This document shows positions 35,459-43,035 of a stretch of DNA of 64,000 bases, piece after piece. The position numbers and the translations under genes were made by a program. Each line of letters begins with the position of its first letter. The first letter of the stretch is position 1. Location of the stretch: the NCBI GenBank assembly GCA_000688615.1, contig JHVA01000001.1:1116001-1180000 (forward strand), given 5' to 3'. Under the pieces are notes generated by a model. The model saw only the letters and a program-made list of their open reading frames with translations, ran no database searches and was not told the DNA's origin. This DNA comes from Acidobacteriaceae bacterium KBS 146 (GTDB taxonomy: Bacteria; Acidobacteriota; Terriglobia; Terriglobales; Acidobacteriaceae).

Positions 35459-35480
35459 AATTACAGTAATTTCTGTAATT
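35459..35480. promoter_or_regulatory. Inverted repeat AATTACAG-N6-CTGTAATT
   Basis: A perfect eight-base inverted repeat with six-base spacer about 130 bases upstream of the PEP-CTERM gene. Together with the repeat at 35429 it suggests an elaborate promoter region. Confidence 0.4.
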
Positions 35481-35610
35481 CTCATCCGCTAAACGGTTGA
35501 GATATGGGATCAGGTTCTTTGTGGAAATCGGGAACTCCTCTGGCTATGTACGTGCATACATAGGTAGTGGTCGCTCGATGCCGCATTTTTTCTTGGAGGA
35601 ACCTTTTCCT

Positions 35611-36228
35611 ATGCTTAAACCGCTCGCCCTTCTTGCGCTGGCTGCGGCTTTTGTCGCACCCACCGCTGCTAAAGCTGATTCAATCACCGGCACGCTCTCC
35701 GCTTTCGGAACCGATACTTTCACCTCAAGCACGATTCAGTTTTTGAGTGGATCAGTAGCCGGTGGTCCGGGAGCAACGACGGGAACCTTCGCTCTCTATT
35801 TGACCGACGGAACCCCCATCAACTTCATCTCCGGTACTCTGCCCTATACCCAGGGTCAGAATACTGTCCCCCCCGCCATCTCTCCGGTGCAGCTCTTCAC
35901 TGTCACCCAGAATGGAGAGACCTTCTCCTTCCTGATGACCGATTACAACGCAATGTACGTCAATAACATTCCCGGATGCACCTCCGGCAACTGCCTCGAC
36001 GTAACCGGCAACGGTTTCTTCCGGGGTACGGGCGCCGTCAACTATAGCGACAGCCCCGGCAGCTTTACCTTTACCTCACAGCTGGTGGCAGGACAGACCT
36101 CGACGACTTTCTCGGCGTCTGCTTTCTCCACCGCTTCGGCAGTTCCTGAGCCCTCGAGCCTGGCCCTGATGGGAAGCGGCGTTCTCGCCCTTGCCGGAAT
36201 GGTCCGTCGTCGCATGGCACGGGTCTAA
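35611..36228 (+). CDS. PEP-CTERM sorting-domain exoprotein
   Basis: This 205-residue secreted protein starts at the ATG at 35611 behind TTGGAGGAACC. It has a signal peptide (MLKPLALLALAAAFVAPTAAKA) and a beta-rich, low-charge body. The C-terminal sorting signal is VPEPSSLALMGSGVLALAGMVRRR: VPEP motif, hydrophobic span, basic tail. Such proteins are recognised by an exosortase (EpsH/XrtA type) and are linked with exopolysaccharide. No exosortase is present in the window. An intramolecular Cys pair (GCTSGNC) may form a disulfide. A terminator follows. Confidence 0.88.
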   Translation: MLKPLALLALAAAFVAPTAAKADSITGTLSAFGTDTFTSSTIQFLSGSVAGGPGATTGTFALYLTDGTPINFISGTLPYTQGQNTVPPAISPVQLFTVTQNGETFSFLMTDYNAMYVNNIPGCTSGNCLDVTGNGFFRGTGAVNYSDSPGSFTFTSQLVAGQTSTTFSASAFSTASAVPEPSSLALMGSGVLALAGMVRRRMARV

Positions 36229-36269
36229 ACCAACTCTGCACCCGAAATAGTTTTAAGTTTTCAAAGGAC

Positions 36270-36306
36270 CCCTCTACTACAGCTTGTACGGTAGCGCAGT
36301 AGAGGG
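36270..36306 (+). terminator. Hairpin after PEP-CTERM gene
   Basis: CCCTCTACT (36270-36278) pairs with AGTAGAGGG (36298-36306) around a 19-base loop that can pair further. It lies 42 bases after the stop; there is only a weak T-stretch after it, so termination efficiency is unclear. Confidence 0.6.
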
Positions 36307-36397
36307 ATTCTGCATTATCGGAACAAGAAGCGACCGTAAGAGTTTAGAAGGCCAGCAGAGATAGCTGGCCTTCTGGCATTTACAAGGATGATTTGAA

Positions 36398-37840
36398 TCA
36401 GAGGCCGATCTCGATGGCCTCCCACCCGGCGTTGTAATGGCCGCCGGTCCAGCTGTTGTTCGTAATGGTGCGGTCGTTGATCTCTACGTAGACGAGATAG
36501 CAGCAGGGCACGATGTTGGGGTCGTTCCACGGGTCCCACAGGAACTCGGTGGGAACTTGATACCCCTGGTCAGCCGTGTTGCCGTTGTAGGTCTTGGAGA
36601 GCGGCGTAGACGATGTATCTACGACCGCCACGGAAAGCCCGGAGTTTCCGCGCGCGGTGACACTGACCGAGCTCATGTTCGGATCGTAAGCCTGGATCGT
36701 AACTACGATAAGCCCATCTCCCTTCTTGACCTTGCCGCACTTCAGCGGAACCCGCGTTCCATCCGTCTTCTGCAGCTGCAGGCTGATCGTCGGCCGCGGC
36801 AACGGGAAAGGACCCGTATTGTCGAGCCTCACAACCTGTGGACTGCTGACGCGAGTGTTCATCGCAGCATCCCTGACACGAAGTCGAAGGTAGAAGACAC
36901 CATCCGGAGCGGAGGTCGGCCACATGAGAAGGGTCTTCTCCCCTGTGGTCGTTCGTCCACCATCGGAGTCGGTGAGCTGATCGATTCGGAACCAGCCGGG
37001 ATCAACCCCGGTGGATTGACTGCGGGTGCGGAAGTATTGGAACGGTGGCGGGATGATGAGGGGGTCGGGTGGAACCGGGGGCGGCGGCTGCGGCGGAACC
37101 TGGTCGTAGCCACCCTGTGGGCCCACCAGGATGGGGGTGTAGCCGGAGTTGGGGGTCTTGGAGACCTCCACCAGGTACTCGACCGCCGTGGGCATGTTGA
37201 AGATCCCCATAAGCCACACCATGCCCCCAAAAGGGTGGTCACCCACTCCCGCGGCGGGATTGGGAGAAGGAACGTAGAAGTTAGGAATGCTGGGACCGTT
37301 GCCGAAGCCCTGCGCGTCGATCTGGGTTGTAGGAATGGAACCCACGCGAGTGATAAGCGGATCAGGAGGACAGACCCGGATGCACTGCCGATGGCAGCTC
37401 TCGGCACAAAGGATCATGCAAAGCTGGTAACAGAATGGCTCAAGCTTACTGCGCTTGATCTCTTCGGACCAGCGCCCGACATCGCCGGACTGAATGATTG
37501 CGAAGAGTCGCTCCACAAACTCAGCATCACGCAACAGCGGACCGACCGCTTTAGCGAAGGCAAGGATCTCCTGCGCGTTGACTTCTCCCGCCGGTGTCTG
37601 CGGGCAAAACTTTCTGCACACGCCAATGCATCGCTTGCGGCAAAAGAAGCGGCAAATCCAGCGGCAATCCTGCCGGATCCCGACTTTGTCGAGAGCTGCA
37701 CCGAACTTTTCTGCATCGCCCGCCAGGAAGGCATCGTATGCGCTGGAAAACGCTTTGGGGTCGCTTGAGAGTTTCTCAATCGCCTCACCGGTCTGCTGGA
37801 TCTCATAAGCAGATAACGCTGTTTTCTTTGTAACGTCCAT
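36398..37840 (-). CDS. Unknown protein with two six-cysteine ladders and C-terminal beta domains
   Basis: This 480-residue protein starts at the ATG at 37840 behind AAAGGCGGA. There is no signal peptide. Residues 59-79 hold six cysteines exactly four apart (59, 63, 67, 71, 75, 79), and residues 137-157 hold a second identical ladder (137, 141, 145, 149, 153, 157). Each is preceded by a similar helical segment with AGD/SGD and followed by Pro, so the N-terminal 160 residues look like two repeats of one unit. A Pro-rich stretch (PPQPPPPVPPDP) and two beta-sandwich-like regions follow (FYLRLRVRDAAMNTR, VTIQAYDPNMSSVSVTARGN). A PCCYL pair is near the end. I know no family with this layout. Confidence 0.78.
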   Translation of the reverse strand: MDVTKKTALSAYEIQQTGEAIEKLSSDPKAFSSAYDAFLAGDAEKFGAALDKVGIRQDCRWICRFFCRKRCIGVCRKFCPQTPAGEVNAQEILAFAKAVGPLLRDAEFVERLFAIIQSGDVGRWSEEIKRSKLEPFCYQLCMILCAESCHRQCIRVCPPDPLITRVGSIPTTQIDAQGFGNGPSIPNFYVPSPNPAAGVGDHPFGGMVWLMGIFNMPTAVEYLVEVSKTPNSGYTPILVGPQGGYDQVPPQPPPPVPPDPLIIPPPFQYFRTRSQSTGVDPGWFRIDQLTDSDGGRTTTGEKTLLMWPTSAPDGVFYLRLRVRDAAMNTRVSSPQVVRLDNTGPFPLPRPTISLQLQKTDGTRVPLKCGKVKKGDGLIVVTIQAYDPNMSSVSVTARGNSGLSVAVVDTSSTPLSKTYNGNTADQGYQVPTEFLWDPWNDPNIVPCCYLVYVEINDRTITNNSWTGGHYNAGWEAIEIGL

Positions 37841-38060
37841 AACGTCCGCCTTTCATCTTTCAGAACAGGCCCAGGACACGATCTGCATTTTTAGCAAGGT
37901 GGGAAGCCGGCTGGGATGCCGGTAGCTTTGGGAAGGTCACGTTCAGCCCTCGTCACTGAACGGCAGGGACTATATGCCGGTCCGCTAAAAGGATGCAAGC
38001 AGGATATGCAACCATTTGCCGGTTGCCCAGAGGTTCTACCGCAGACGACCGGTTGGCGTC

Positions 38061-38843
38061 TCAGCGATGCATGAGACGCAGCGACTGCCAGGACCCGTCG
38101 GCGGTCCAACCACCATCGACGGTAAGTGTATGGCCATTGATAAAGCCACTCTGCCTCGGCTCTGCAAGAAAAAGGACAGCATGGGCAATGTCGTCCGGCG
38201 AAGCGAAACGTCCCATGGGAACGCGCTCGATGATGTCCGCATCCACATAAGCGGCGCTGGCTTGATCGACATGGTCCATCTCGGTCTTGACCCAGCCCGG
38301 GCACACAGCGTTCACGCGAACGCCATGACCGCCCCACTCCGCAGCAAGCGTGCGAGTCAATCCAATCAGTCCATGCTTGGATGCGTTATAGGCAGACCGG
38401 TCGGCAATTCCGGTAAGGCCTGCAATGGAAGCGATATTAATAATGCTTCCCTCCCCCTGGCGCAGCATAAGTGCACCAAAACCTTTGGCGAGCAGAAACG
38501 GAGCGACGAGATTGACCTCGAGAACACGGCGGAAGGCAGAGGCATCAACCGTTTCAGCGGGAGCGATAAGACTGATTCCAGCATTGTTGACCAGGACATC
38601 CGCTCGCCCCCAGCGCTGCTGGACAGCGTCGACGCATCTGGCAAGAAACATTTCATCGGTCAGGTCGCCCTGCAGCTCTTCTCGGTCGGCTGAAGGCGCA
38701 ACGTGGGCGCACGATTGGCGATCGATGAGAGCGAGACCGAAACCGGCTTCAGCGAGGAGCTCGGACGTGCGGCGGCCAATTCCCTGCGCAGCCCCGGTGA
38801 TAATAGCGACTTTGGCGGGATCCCCAGCGGGCGAGAAATTCAT
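38061..38843 (-). CDS. SDR-family oxidoreductase
   Basis: This 260-residue short-chain dehydrogenase/reductase has the cofactor loop TGAAQGIG at 16-23, NNAG at 86-89 and a catalytic Ser in IASIAG; YNASK carries the Tyr/Lys pair. NAVCPGWVKTEM and a C-terminal LTVDGGWTADGSW complete the usual FabG-like pattern. The substrate is unknown. A deleted second copy of part of this gene lies at 42219-42507 on the same strand, and the DNA just upstream of both copies is also similar. Confidence 0.9.
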   Translation of the reverse strand: MNFSPAGDPAKVAIITGAAQGIGRRTSELLAEAGFGLALIDRQSCAHVAPSADREELQGDLTDEMFLARCVDAVQQRWGRADVLVNNAGISLIAPAETVDASAFRRVLEVNLVAPFLLAKGFGALMLRQGEGSIINIASIAGLTGIADRSAYNASKHGLIGLTRTLAAEWGGHGVRVNAVCPGWVKTEMDHVDQASAAYVDADIIERVPMGRFASPDDIAHAVLFLAEPRQSGFINGHTLTVDGGWTADGSWQSLRLMHR

Positions 38844-38905
38844 AGAGAGATGATACGTGGCTGACGCTGAGATTTATCTCTCAGAAAATCGCCGAGACCC
38901 GGGAC

Positions 38906-39003
38906 AGACAAAACAGTTCCTCTTCGCTCACGAGAAGATAGGATTTCGCGCGCGATGGAGAATGGCTCGTATGGGGACGCCTTTTTACGCTGGGCGCTGG
39001 TTC
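38906..39003 (+). repeat. Diverged direct repeat, copy 1
   Basis: About 98 bases upstream of the SDR gene align with 42491-42592: both have ACAAAA-A-TTCC, CTTCG, GAAG-TAGGATTT, then GGCTCGTATGG-GACGCC, TTTTT and CGCT-TTCT. Similarity is roughly three quarters with small gaps. With the neighbouring SDR pseudogene it marks a duplicated segment. Confidence 0.6.
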
Positions 39004-39149
39004 TTCGGGAGTTCAGCGGTCGACTCCCTGTGCGGCTGGGTCACGATGGCGACTTTTGGCGTATCTCTTATTGGCTTCAGCGACATGGAAGTAGATATAC
39101 GGGTTACATGGAAGCGACGGTGAAGCTCCAAAGCAGAGACACCAGATAG
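38955..39149 (+). CDS. Possible small protein, function unknown
   Basis: A 64-residue frame (MENGSYGDAFLRWALV, then RLGHDGDFWRISYWLQRHGSR) lies divergently from the SDR gene inside and beyond the duplicated block. Composition is ordinary, but no ribosome site is clear, and the second copy of the block carries the start of a cytochrome c gene in another frame. It could be a remnant. Confidence 0.25.
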   Translation: MENGSYGDAFLRWALVLREFSGRLPVRLGHDGDFWRISYWLQRHGSRYTGYMEATVKLQSRDTR

Positions 39150-39169
39150 CGCGTATAGTCAGCTTAGAA

Positions 39170-39249
39170 GTCCCTTCTCGCCTTCAGCCCTCAAAGCTTT
39201 GCTCCTGACGAGTGTCTTTCAAGCACACAACTGCACGTCTGGAGTTCCA
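39170..39249 (+). promoter_or_regulatory. Conserved 5' leader of cassette copy 2
   Basis: These bases align with the leader of cassette copy 1 (see 5654-5735): TTCTCGCCTTCAGC, GCTCC-GACGAG, TTCAAG, and CTGGAGT before the start. GTATAGT at 39152 could be a -10 element. Confidence 0.5.
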
Positions 39250-39420
39250 ATGAGCATCCCTCGAAATACCGATGTCAAGAAGCACCTTGCTCGTTCCGTC
39301 CCTCGCTTTGTCACCCAGGAGAAAGACAGTGATAAACCGGTGCCTATTCGCGTTGAACCAGAAGCGGCTGTGGGGCACCCATTGGCGGAGAAGGCTACCT
39401 TGAAATCGGAAACTCCGTGA
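39250..39420 (+). CDS. Small unknown protein, family A copy 2
   Basis: This 56-residue protein starts at the ATG at 39250 behind GGAG. MSIPRNTDVKKHLARSV is the conserved part, shared with 5444-5653. The remaining residues are Pro/Glu-rich and probably disordered. The stop overlaps the GTG start of gene B (GTGA), as in copy 1, which indicates translational coupling preserved through the duplication. The function is unknown. Confidence 0.7.
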   Translation: MSIPRNTDVKKHLARSVPRFVTQEKDSDKPVPIRVEPEAAVGHPLAEKATLKSETP

Positions 39421-39830
39421 GCTCGCCGGCGATCTTTCTTCGCAAACGCTGCTTAACCCCTGAAGGCATGTCGTTGAGACTTACGACCGTTGACTCGGTC
39501 TGGGACTCAGTCGACATGTCCGAGCGGGAGTTTACGACAGCTATCGAATCGCACGGCTGGCACTGCATGTGGCTGACAGGGAGATTTTCAAGGGTTTCGG
39601 TTGGACGCACGGCGGAGACAGCAACTTCGAAGGTTATGAAGGCTGGTCTTGATGCATTGTCCACGTCGTTCAATGCAGCTGAGGTCGATCTCCTTCGGGT
39701 CGCCACTTATCGAGGTTTCAGCGTTGCAAGGGTAACGATTCATGCGCGTCACGTCCAGCGCGAGGCGACCCTTGTCCCATGGACCGTTCGCCGAAAGGAA
39801 CTCGATGGCGATCAAACAACTACCCCGTAA
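39417..39830 (+). CDS. Small unknown protein, family B copy 2
   Basis: This 137-residue protein starts at GTG 39417. It shares AIFLR, MWLT, GRTAETA, FNAAEVDLLRVATYRGF and VARV with 5076-5447. The C-terminus is basic (ARHVQREATLVPWTVRRKEL) and overlaps the next gene by 26 bases. No known motif or membrane segment is seen. The regular hydrophobic pattern and conservation between copies show it is a real protein family. Confidence 0.75.
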   Translation: MSSPAIFLRKRCLTPEGMSLRLTTVDSVWDSVDMSEREFTTAIESHGWHCMWLTGRFSRVSVGRTAETATSKVMKAGLDALSTSFNAAEVDLLRVATYRGFSVARVTIHARHVQREATLVPWTVRRKELDGDQTTTP

Positions 39831-40050
39831 CTGGCCTGGGAAGATATCGCGTCTTTTATACGCTAAACCGGTATGCCCTATGTGTACTTCGATTGAGTTC
39901 AGGCGATCACCTGCGCGAGGGGTGGACAGGATGTTGCAGCTGGTGAACCTGGTTCCACTCCAGTGCACAAACTGCTGGCGATATTTCTACTGGATGCGAG
40001 ATGACAGCATCTTCACATCGCAGGCCGACCGCAATAACTGGCTGAGCTAA
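39805..40050 (+). CDS. Small zinc-ribbon-like protein, family C copy 2 (intact)
   Basis: This 81-residue protein starts at the ATG at 39805 behind AAAGGAA, inside the end of gene B. It has two CxxC pairs, CPMC and CTNC, separated by about 33 residues, with VCPMCTSIEFRRS and PLQCTNCWRYFYW around them, which fits a treble-clef or ribbon zinc site. The copy at 1370-1578 has a frameshift between the two pairs. It could bind nucleic acid or protein; no specific function is recognised. Confidence 0.75.
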   Translation: MAIKQLPRNWPGKISRLLYAKPVCPMCTSIEFRRSPARGVDRMLQLVNLVPLQCTNCWRYFYWMRDDSIFTSQADRNNWLS

Positions 40051-40063
40051 GAACGGGGGGCCT

Positions 40064-40360
40064 ATGCCGCTGAACTATAGCATCGTCCAACAATCGACGG
40101 AAGAATTGCGGGAGACAGAGAACTCTCCGGCGGTGAGCATGTGGCCTTACCTGGTCGATTCGACTCAGACAAAATTGATTAACACGATCAGCATCTACTC
40201 TGAGAAAGGCGACACAGCAGAACGGGCACGAGTGCTATACCTGAACGCACCCGCTCTTGATGTGTGGAAGAAGATGGATAAGGCGACGGACACGGTTGGC
40301 GAGGTTCATCGCCCACCAAAGTCGGCCCTTCTGCTCTTCGGCATGCCGTTCAGCGAATAG
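40064..40360 (+). CDS. Small unknown protein, family D copy 2
   Basis: This 98-residue protein starts at an ATG behind a G-rich ribosome site (GGGGGGCC), 13 bases after gene C. LNYSIVQQSTEE at the start is shared with the truncated copy at 1182-1373. The rest (WPYLVDSTQTKLINTISIYSE, RVLYLNAPALDVWKKMD) looks like a compact alpha/beta domain without signal peptide or catalytic motif. Its gene ends 36 bases from the convergent radical SAM gene. Confidence 0.7.
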   Translation: MPLNYSIVQQSTEELRETENSPAVSMWPYLVDSTQTKLINTISIYSEKGDTAERARVLYLNAPALDVWKKMDKATDTVGEVHRPPKSALLLFGMPFSE

Positions 40361-40396
40361 CTGCCCCATTGAAGAGGCCCGAACCGGCCACTGGAT

Positions 40397-41989
40397 TCAA
40401 TCCCCCGACAGGATGGCAAAGGGGCCGTTTTTTCCATGTTGTTCGTTGCTTAGAGTAGCGCCCGGCGACGAAGAAGCAAATACCCATGCGGGCGACGCCA
40501 GTTCGGGCATCGGTTTTGCTTGAAACAGTTTTTTACATTGCCGTGCCGTCCAACGGGCCCAGGTCTTGGATTTCTTCCTGCGAGCGCTGTCTGTGGAGAT
40601 TCCTGTTCCGGCGTACATCTGCCGGTAGAGTTTGGAAAGAAAGATAAAAGCGATCCGTGAGCGCAACGTTGGGGTGCAGGCAGAACGCTGCCAAATGGCT
40701 CCCCAGTTGTAGAATCGGTCCCACACCTTCTGGGTTCGCTCGCGAATCTCGTCAGAGCTCATCGATGGGTGCGGTGTAAACATCTTGGGCCGGACAGCGA
40801 TGGGAATTCTCCAATAGCGAGTGATGGGAACGTCACCGACAAAGGTCGGAGCACTCTCCTGCTCCTTTTCCCATCGACCAAAATCAACAGTACCGGGGAA
40901 CGGCGTCATCATCACGAATTGCGCGAAGGTCACTCCAGCTTTAAGGGCCATCTCAACAGTGGCGTCGAAGGTCGCCGGCTTGTCGGTGGGAAGACCGAAG
41001 ATAAACGATCCCAGGATGTGGACGCCGTGCTTTTTAAAGGTTTGGAGTTGATTTGCCAGAGCATCGCCGGAGTAGTTGAAGTCCTTGTAGACCGATTTGA
41101 GACCTTCGGGAGTGACCGCCTCTACGCCAACCAGTGCGCCTTTGATGTTTGCCCTCCGCATCGCATCGAGATATTCGCCGTCTTCCCCCGCTTCCATCGT
41201 GATCTGGGTGAAGAAAACCATATCCTGGGGGAGTTTGGATAACTCTTCCATAAGACGAAAGCGCTCTTCGCGAATCGCGGTAAGCTCTTCGAGTTTAGCC
41301 AGATTGTTTTGCTGCCGAGCCAGACGCAGGTCCGTTAATGTGACCGGATAGAAGTTGTCGTCCGCCAGCGCGATGAAGCGGAAACCGAGTCTTCTTAGAC
41401 CGACGATCTCGTCGATCACCTTATGGAACTGCCGCTGGCGCGGCTTTTGCCCATCGGTTCGCCAGACGCTGCAGAACGAGCAATGTTTTGGACAACCTCG
41501 AATGGTTTGGACGGAAGCCCACATATACTTCGAGGTCTGCATCAGATCCCATCGGGCGGGCAGAAACTCGTTGCCCTGGATGCGTCCCCCCTCATAGAGC
41601 CTGTGTGGGGAGCCCGCAATGCAGTCTGAAACAACCTGACTCCAGACGATGTCCCCATCGCCCTTGACGACGGCGTGGCCGTGGCCCTCCTCAAGCGCCT
41701 CCTCGGGAAAGAGCGTCGCATGAATTCCGCCGTAGACGACCCAGGCTCCCCGTTCGCGGGCCATTCTGCCGACTTCATAGCCACGAAGAGCATTCCCTGT
41801 GTGAACGCTGATGCCGACGATATCTCCGGGCTGAATGCTCTCGGGCACAATCTGTTCCAGGGATTCGTCGACCAGAATGGGATCCCCAACGGAAAGTGGC
41901 GTCGCTGCTGCGAGCACAAACAACCATCGGGGGGTAATGACGGCAGTACCAAAGGAGTTGTCGCTCGGATTTACGAGATGAACGCTCAC
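40397..41989 (-). CDS. B12-binding-domain radical SAM enzyme
   Basis: This 530-residue protein has an N-terminal cobalamin-binding-like Rossmann domain (VGISVHTGNALRGYEVGRMARERGAWVVYGGIHATLFPEE). It lacks the DxHxxG motif, so any cobalamin would bind base-off. The radical SAM domain follows with CPKHCSFC (three cluster cysteines, about residues 168-175), FIALADDNFY and GSFIFGLPTD. The C-terminal 60 residues are basic and low in order. Members methylate or rearrange unactivated carbons in lipids, cofactors and antibiotics. The substrate is unknown. It lies tail to tail with the A-B-C-D cassette inside the stretch between the two SDR copies. Confidence 0.88.
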   Translation of the reverse strand: MSVHLVNPSDNSFGTAVITPRWLFVLAAATPLSVGDPILVDESLEQIVPESIQPGDIVGISVHTGNALRGYEVGRMARERGAWVVYGGIHATLFPEEALEEGHGHAVVKGDGDIVWSQVVSDCIAGSPHRLYEGGRIQGNEFLPARWDLMQTSKYMWASVQTIRGCPKHCSFCSVWRTDGQKPRQRQFHKVIDEIVGLRRLGFRFIALADDNFYPVTLTDLRLARQQNNLAKLEELTAIREERFRLMEELSKLPQDMVFFTQITMEAGEDGEYLDAMRRANIKGALVGVEAVTPEGLKSVYKDFNYSGDALANQLQTFKKHGVHILGSFIFGLPTDKPATFDATVEMALKAGVTFAQFVMMTPFPGTVDFGRWEKEQESAPTFVGDVPITRYWRIPIAVRPKMFTPHPSMSSDEIRERTQKVWDRFYNWGAIWQRSACTPTLRSRIAFIFLSKLYRQMYAGTGISTDSARRKKSKTWARWTARQCKKLFQAKPMPELASPAWVFASSSPGATLSNEQHGKNGPFAILSGD

Positions 41990-42218
41990 GAAACCAACCT
42001 TTCCTCATACGAGTTCGGGGTTTCAGAGGGCTCAACTGTCTAAGCGGAAGGATGCCGGATACGTTCAGGCGGCCGTCAAAACGCAAGCTCATCTGCCGGA
42101 CTATGCTTTCTATCATTACACAACAGCCCGGAGGCGGTCCGAATCGCTCCCAACGACCGAGCCCTTTCAGCTACTTGCCGGGCATTTCCTTCGTGCGAGG
42201 ACAGCGTGCTTCGACAAT
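41990..42218. other. Intergenic stretch upstream of the radical SAM gene
   Basis: About 230 bases that should hold the promoter of the radical SAM gene; nothing else is recognised before the SDR remnant begins. Confidence 0.4.
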
Positions 42219-42507
42219 CCTCAAGGGACTGCCAGGAGCCATCGCGCTCCAGCCACCATCGGCGGTGGAGGTTGTATTTATCACGCTACGCAGCCTGCGC
42301 TGCAGCCTGAGAGTGCCAGAACCATGGCGAACAATACGGGTGCGCGGCGAGGTTGACTTGGAGGAGGCGACGGCGACGGGAAGCTGAGACGTCTTCCGCA
42401 GGCGGGATGAGACTGACACCGGCGCTGTTAAAGAAGACGTCCGGGCGACCTCGGCGAAGAGCCCTGCGAAAGGCGGCCGAACACGCGAAGTTACAAAATA
42501 CTTCCAC
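42219..42507 (-). pseudogene. SDR-family remnant with internal deletions
   Basis: One frame gives RGRPDVFFNSAGVSLIPPAE, then DVSASRRRRLLQVNLAA, matching GRADVLVNNAGISLIAPAETVDASAFRRVLEVNLVA of the intact SDR (residues 79-114). It then jumps to ADGGWSA and bases equivalent to DGSWQSL at the C-terminus (intact residues about 244-256). The coenzyme-binding N-terminus and the whole catalytic Ser-Tyr-Lys part are gone, and the end is out of frame. It is a decayed duplicate of 38061-38843. Confidence 0.75.
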
Positions 42508-42592
42508 TTCGGCTGCTGGAAGTATAGGATTTTGCGCGGCAATGGGGAGGCTCGTATGGTGACGCCTTTTTTCTGCTGGACGCTATTTCTCT
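42491..42592 (+). repeat. Diverged direct repeat, copy 2
   Basis: This block matches 38906-39003 (see there). Here it overlaps the 5' end of the SDR remnant and supplies the ribosome site (GGGGAGG) and first codons of the cytochrome c gene at 42556. Confidence 0.6.
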
Positions 42593-42963
42593 TTCTGGTT
42601 TCTTTGCAACAACCGACACCTGCGCTCACGCAAGCGGCACCCATCCAAGCGGATGCAGCGCGCCAGGTAAATCCGTTCAAACCAACTCCGGAATCTCTGG
42701 CCCACGCCAAGAAGATTTATGGATACGACTGTGCTCTGTGCCATGGTGAAAACGGCAATGGCAAAGGCGACGCGGTTGCCGACATGAAGCTGAAGATGAA
42801 GGATTACACCGATCCGACGGCACTTGAGGGCCTGACCGACGGCGAGTTGTTCTACATCATCCGGCATGGCAAAGGCCTCATGCCTGCCGAAGAGGAGGCA
42901 CGGGCCAAGCCGGAAGATGTATGGAACATGGTTGTGCTGGTGCGATCATTTTCAAAGAAATGA
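42556..42963 (+). CDS. Monoheme cytochrome c, exported
   Basis: This 135-residue protein starts at the ATG at 42556 behind GGGGAGG. A hydrophobic leader (MVTPFFCWTLFLFLVSLQQ) precedes a short linker and a cytochrome c domain with one heme site, YDCALCHGENGNGKGD, and the likely axial-Met region HGKGLMPAEEE. It resembles small class I cytochromes (cbb3 subunit III-like). The leader overlaps the duplicated block, so its 5' end may have been captured from the repeat. The partner is unknown. Confidence 0.88.
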   Translation: MVTPFFCWTLFLFLVSLQQPTPALTQAAPIQADAARQVNPFKPTPESLAHAKKIYGYDCALCHGENGNGKGDAVADMKLKMKDYTDPTALEGLTDGELFYIIRHGKGLMPAEEEARAKPEDVWNMVVLVRSFSKK

Positions 42964-43035
42964 GCGTTGCTTCGTATCGATTTACCGCGGTATCAAACGC
43001 GGATCTTGGCTTCCGCTCGAATGAACCCGCCTTAT

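Larger units (their letters stand above)
35298..35610. other. Intergenic region with hairpin and inverted repeats
   Basis: About 310 bases. CCGGTCTG (35334-35341) pairs with CAGACCGG (35363-35370) around a 21-base loop; it could be a terminator for the PKS gene although the T-run is not immediate. Two further inverted repeats before the PEP-CTERM gene are listed separately. Confidence 0.5.

Noticed and set aside
35438-35460. Sigma-54 promoter before the PEP-CTERM gene (TTGCAC...TTGCA)
   Set aside because: The GG/GC elements are spaced about four bases too far for a -24/-12 promoter.
36437-37768. 443-codon plus-strand frame opposite the cysteine-ladder gene
   Set aside because: Arg/Val-rich composition, no start signals, and the minus-strand frame shows internal repeats and ordered cysteines that cannot be by chance.
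38857-39123. 88-codon plus-strand frame upstream of the SDR gene
   Set aside because: It runs through a duplicated non-coding block, lacks a ribosome site and competes with another frame in the same place.
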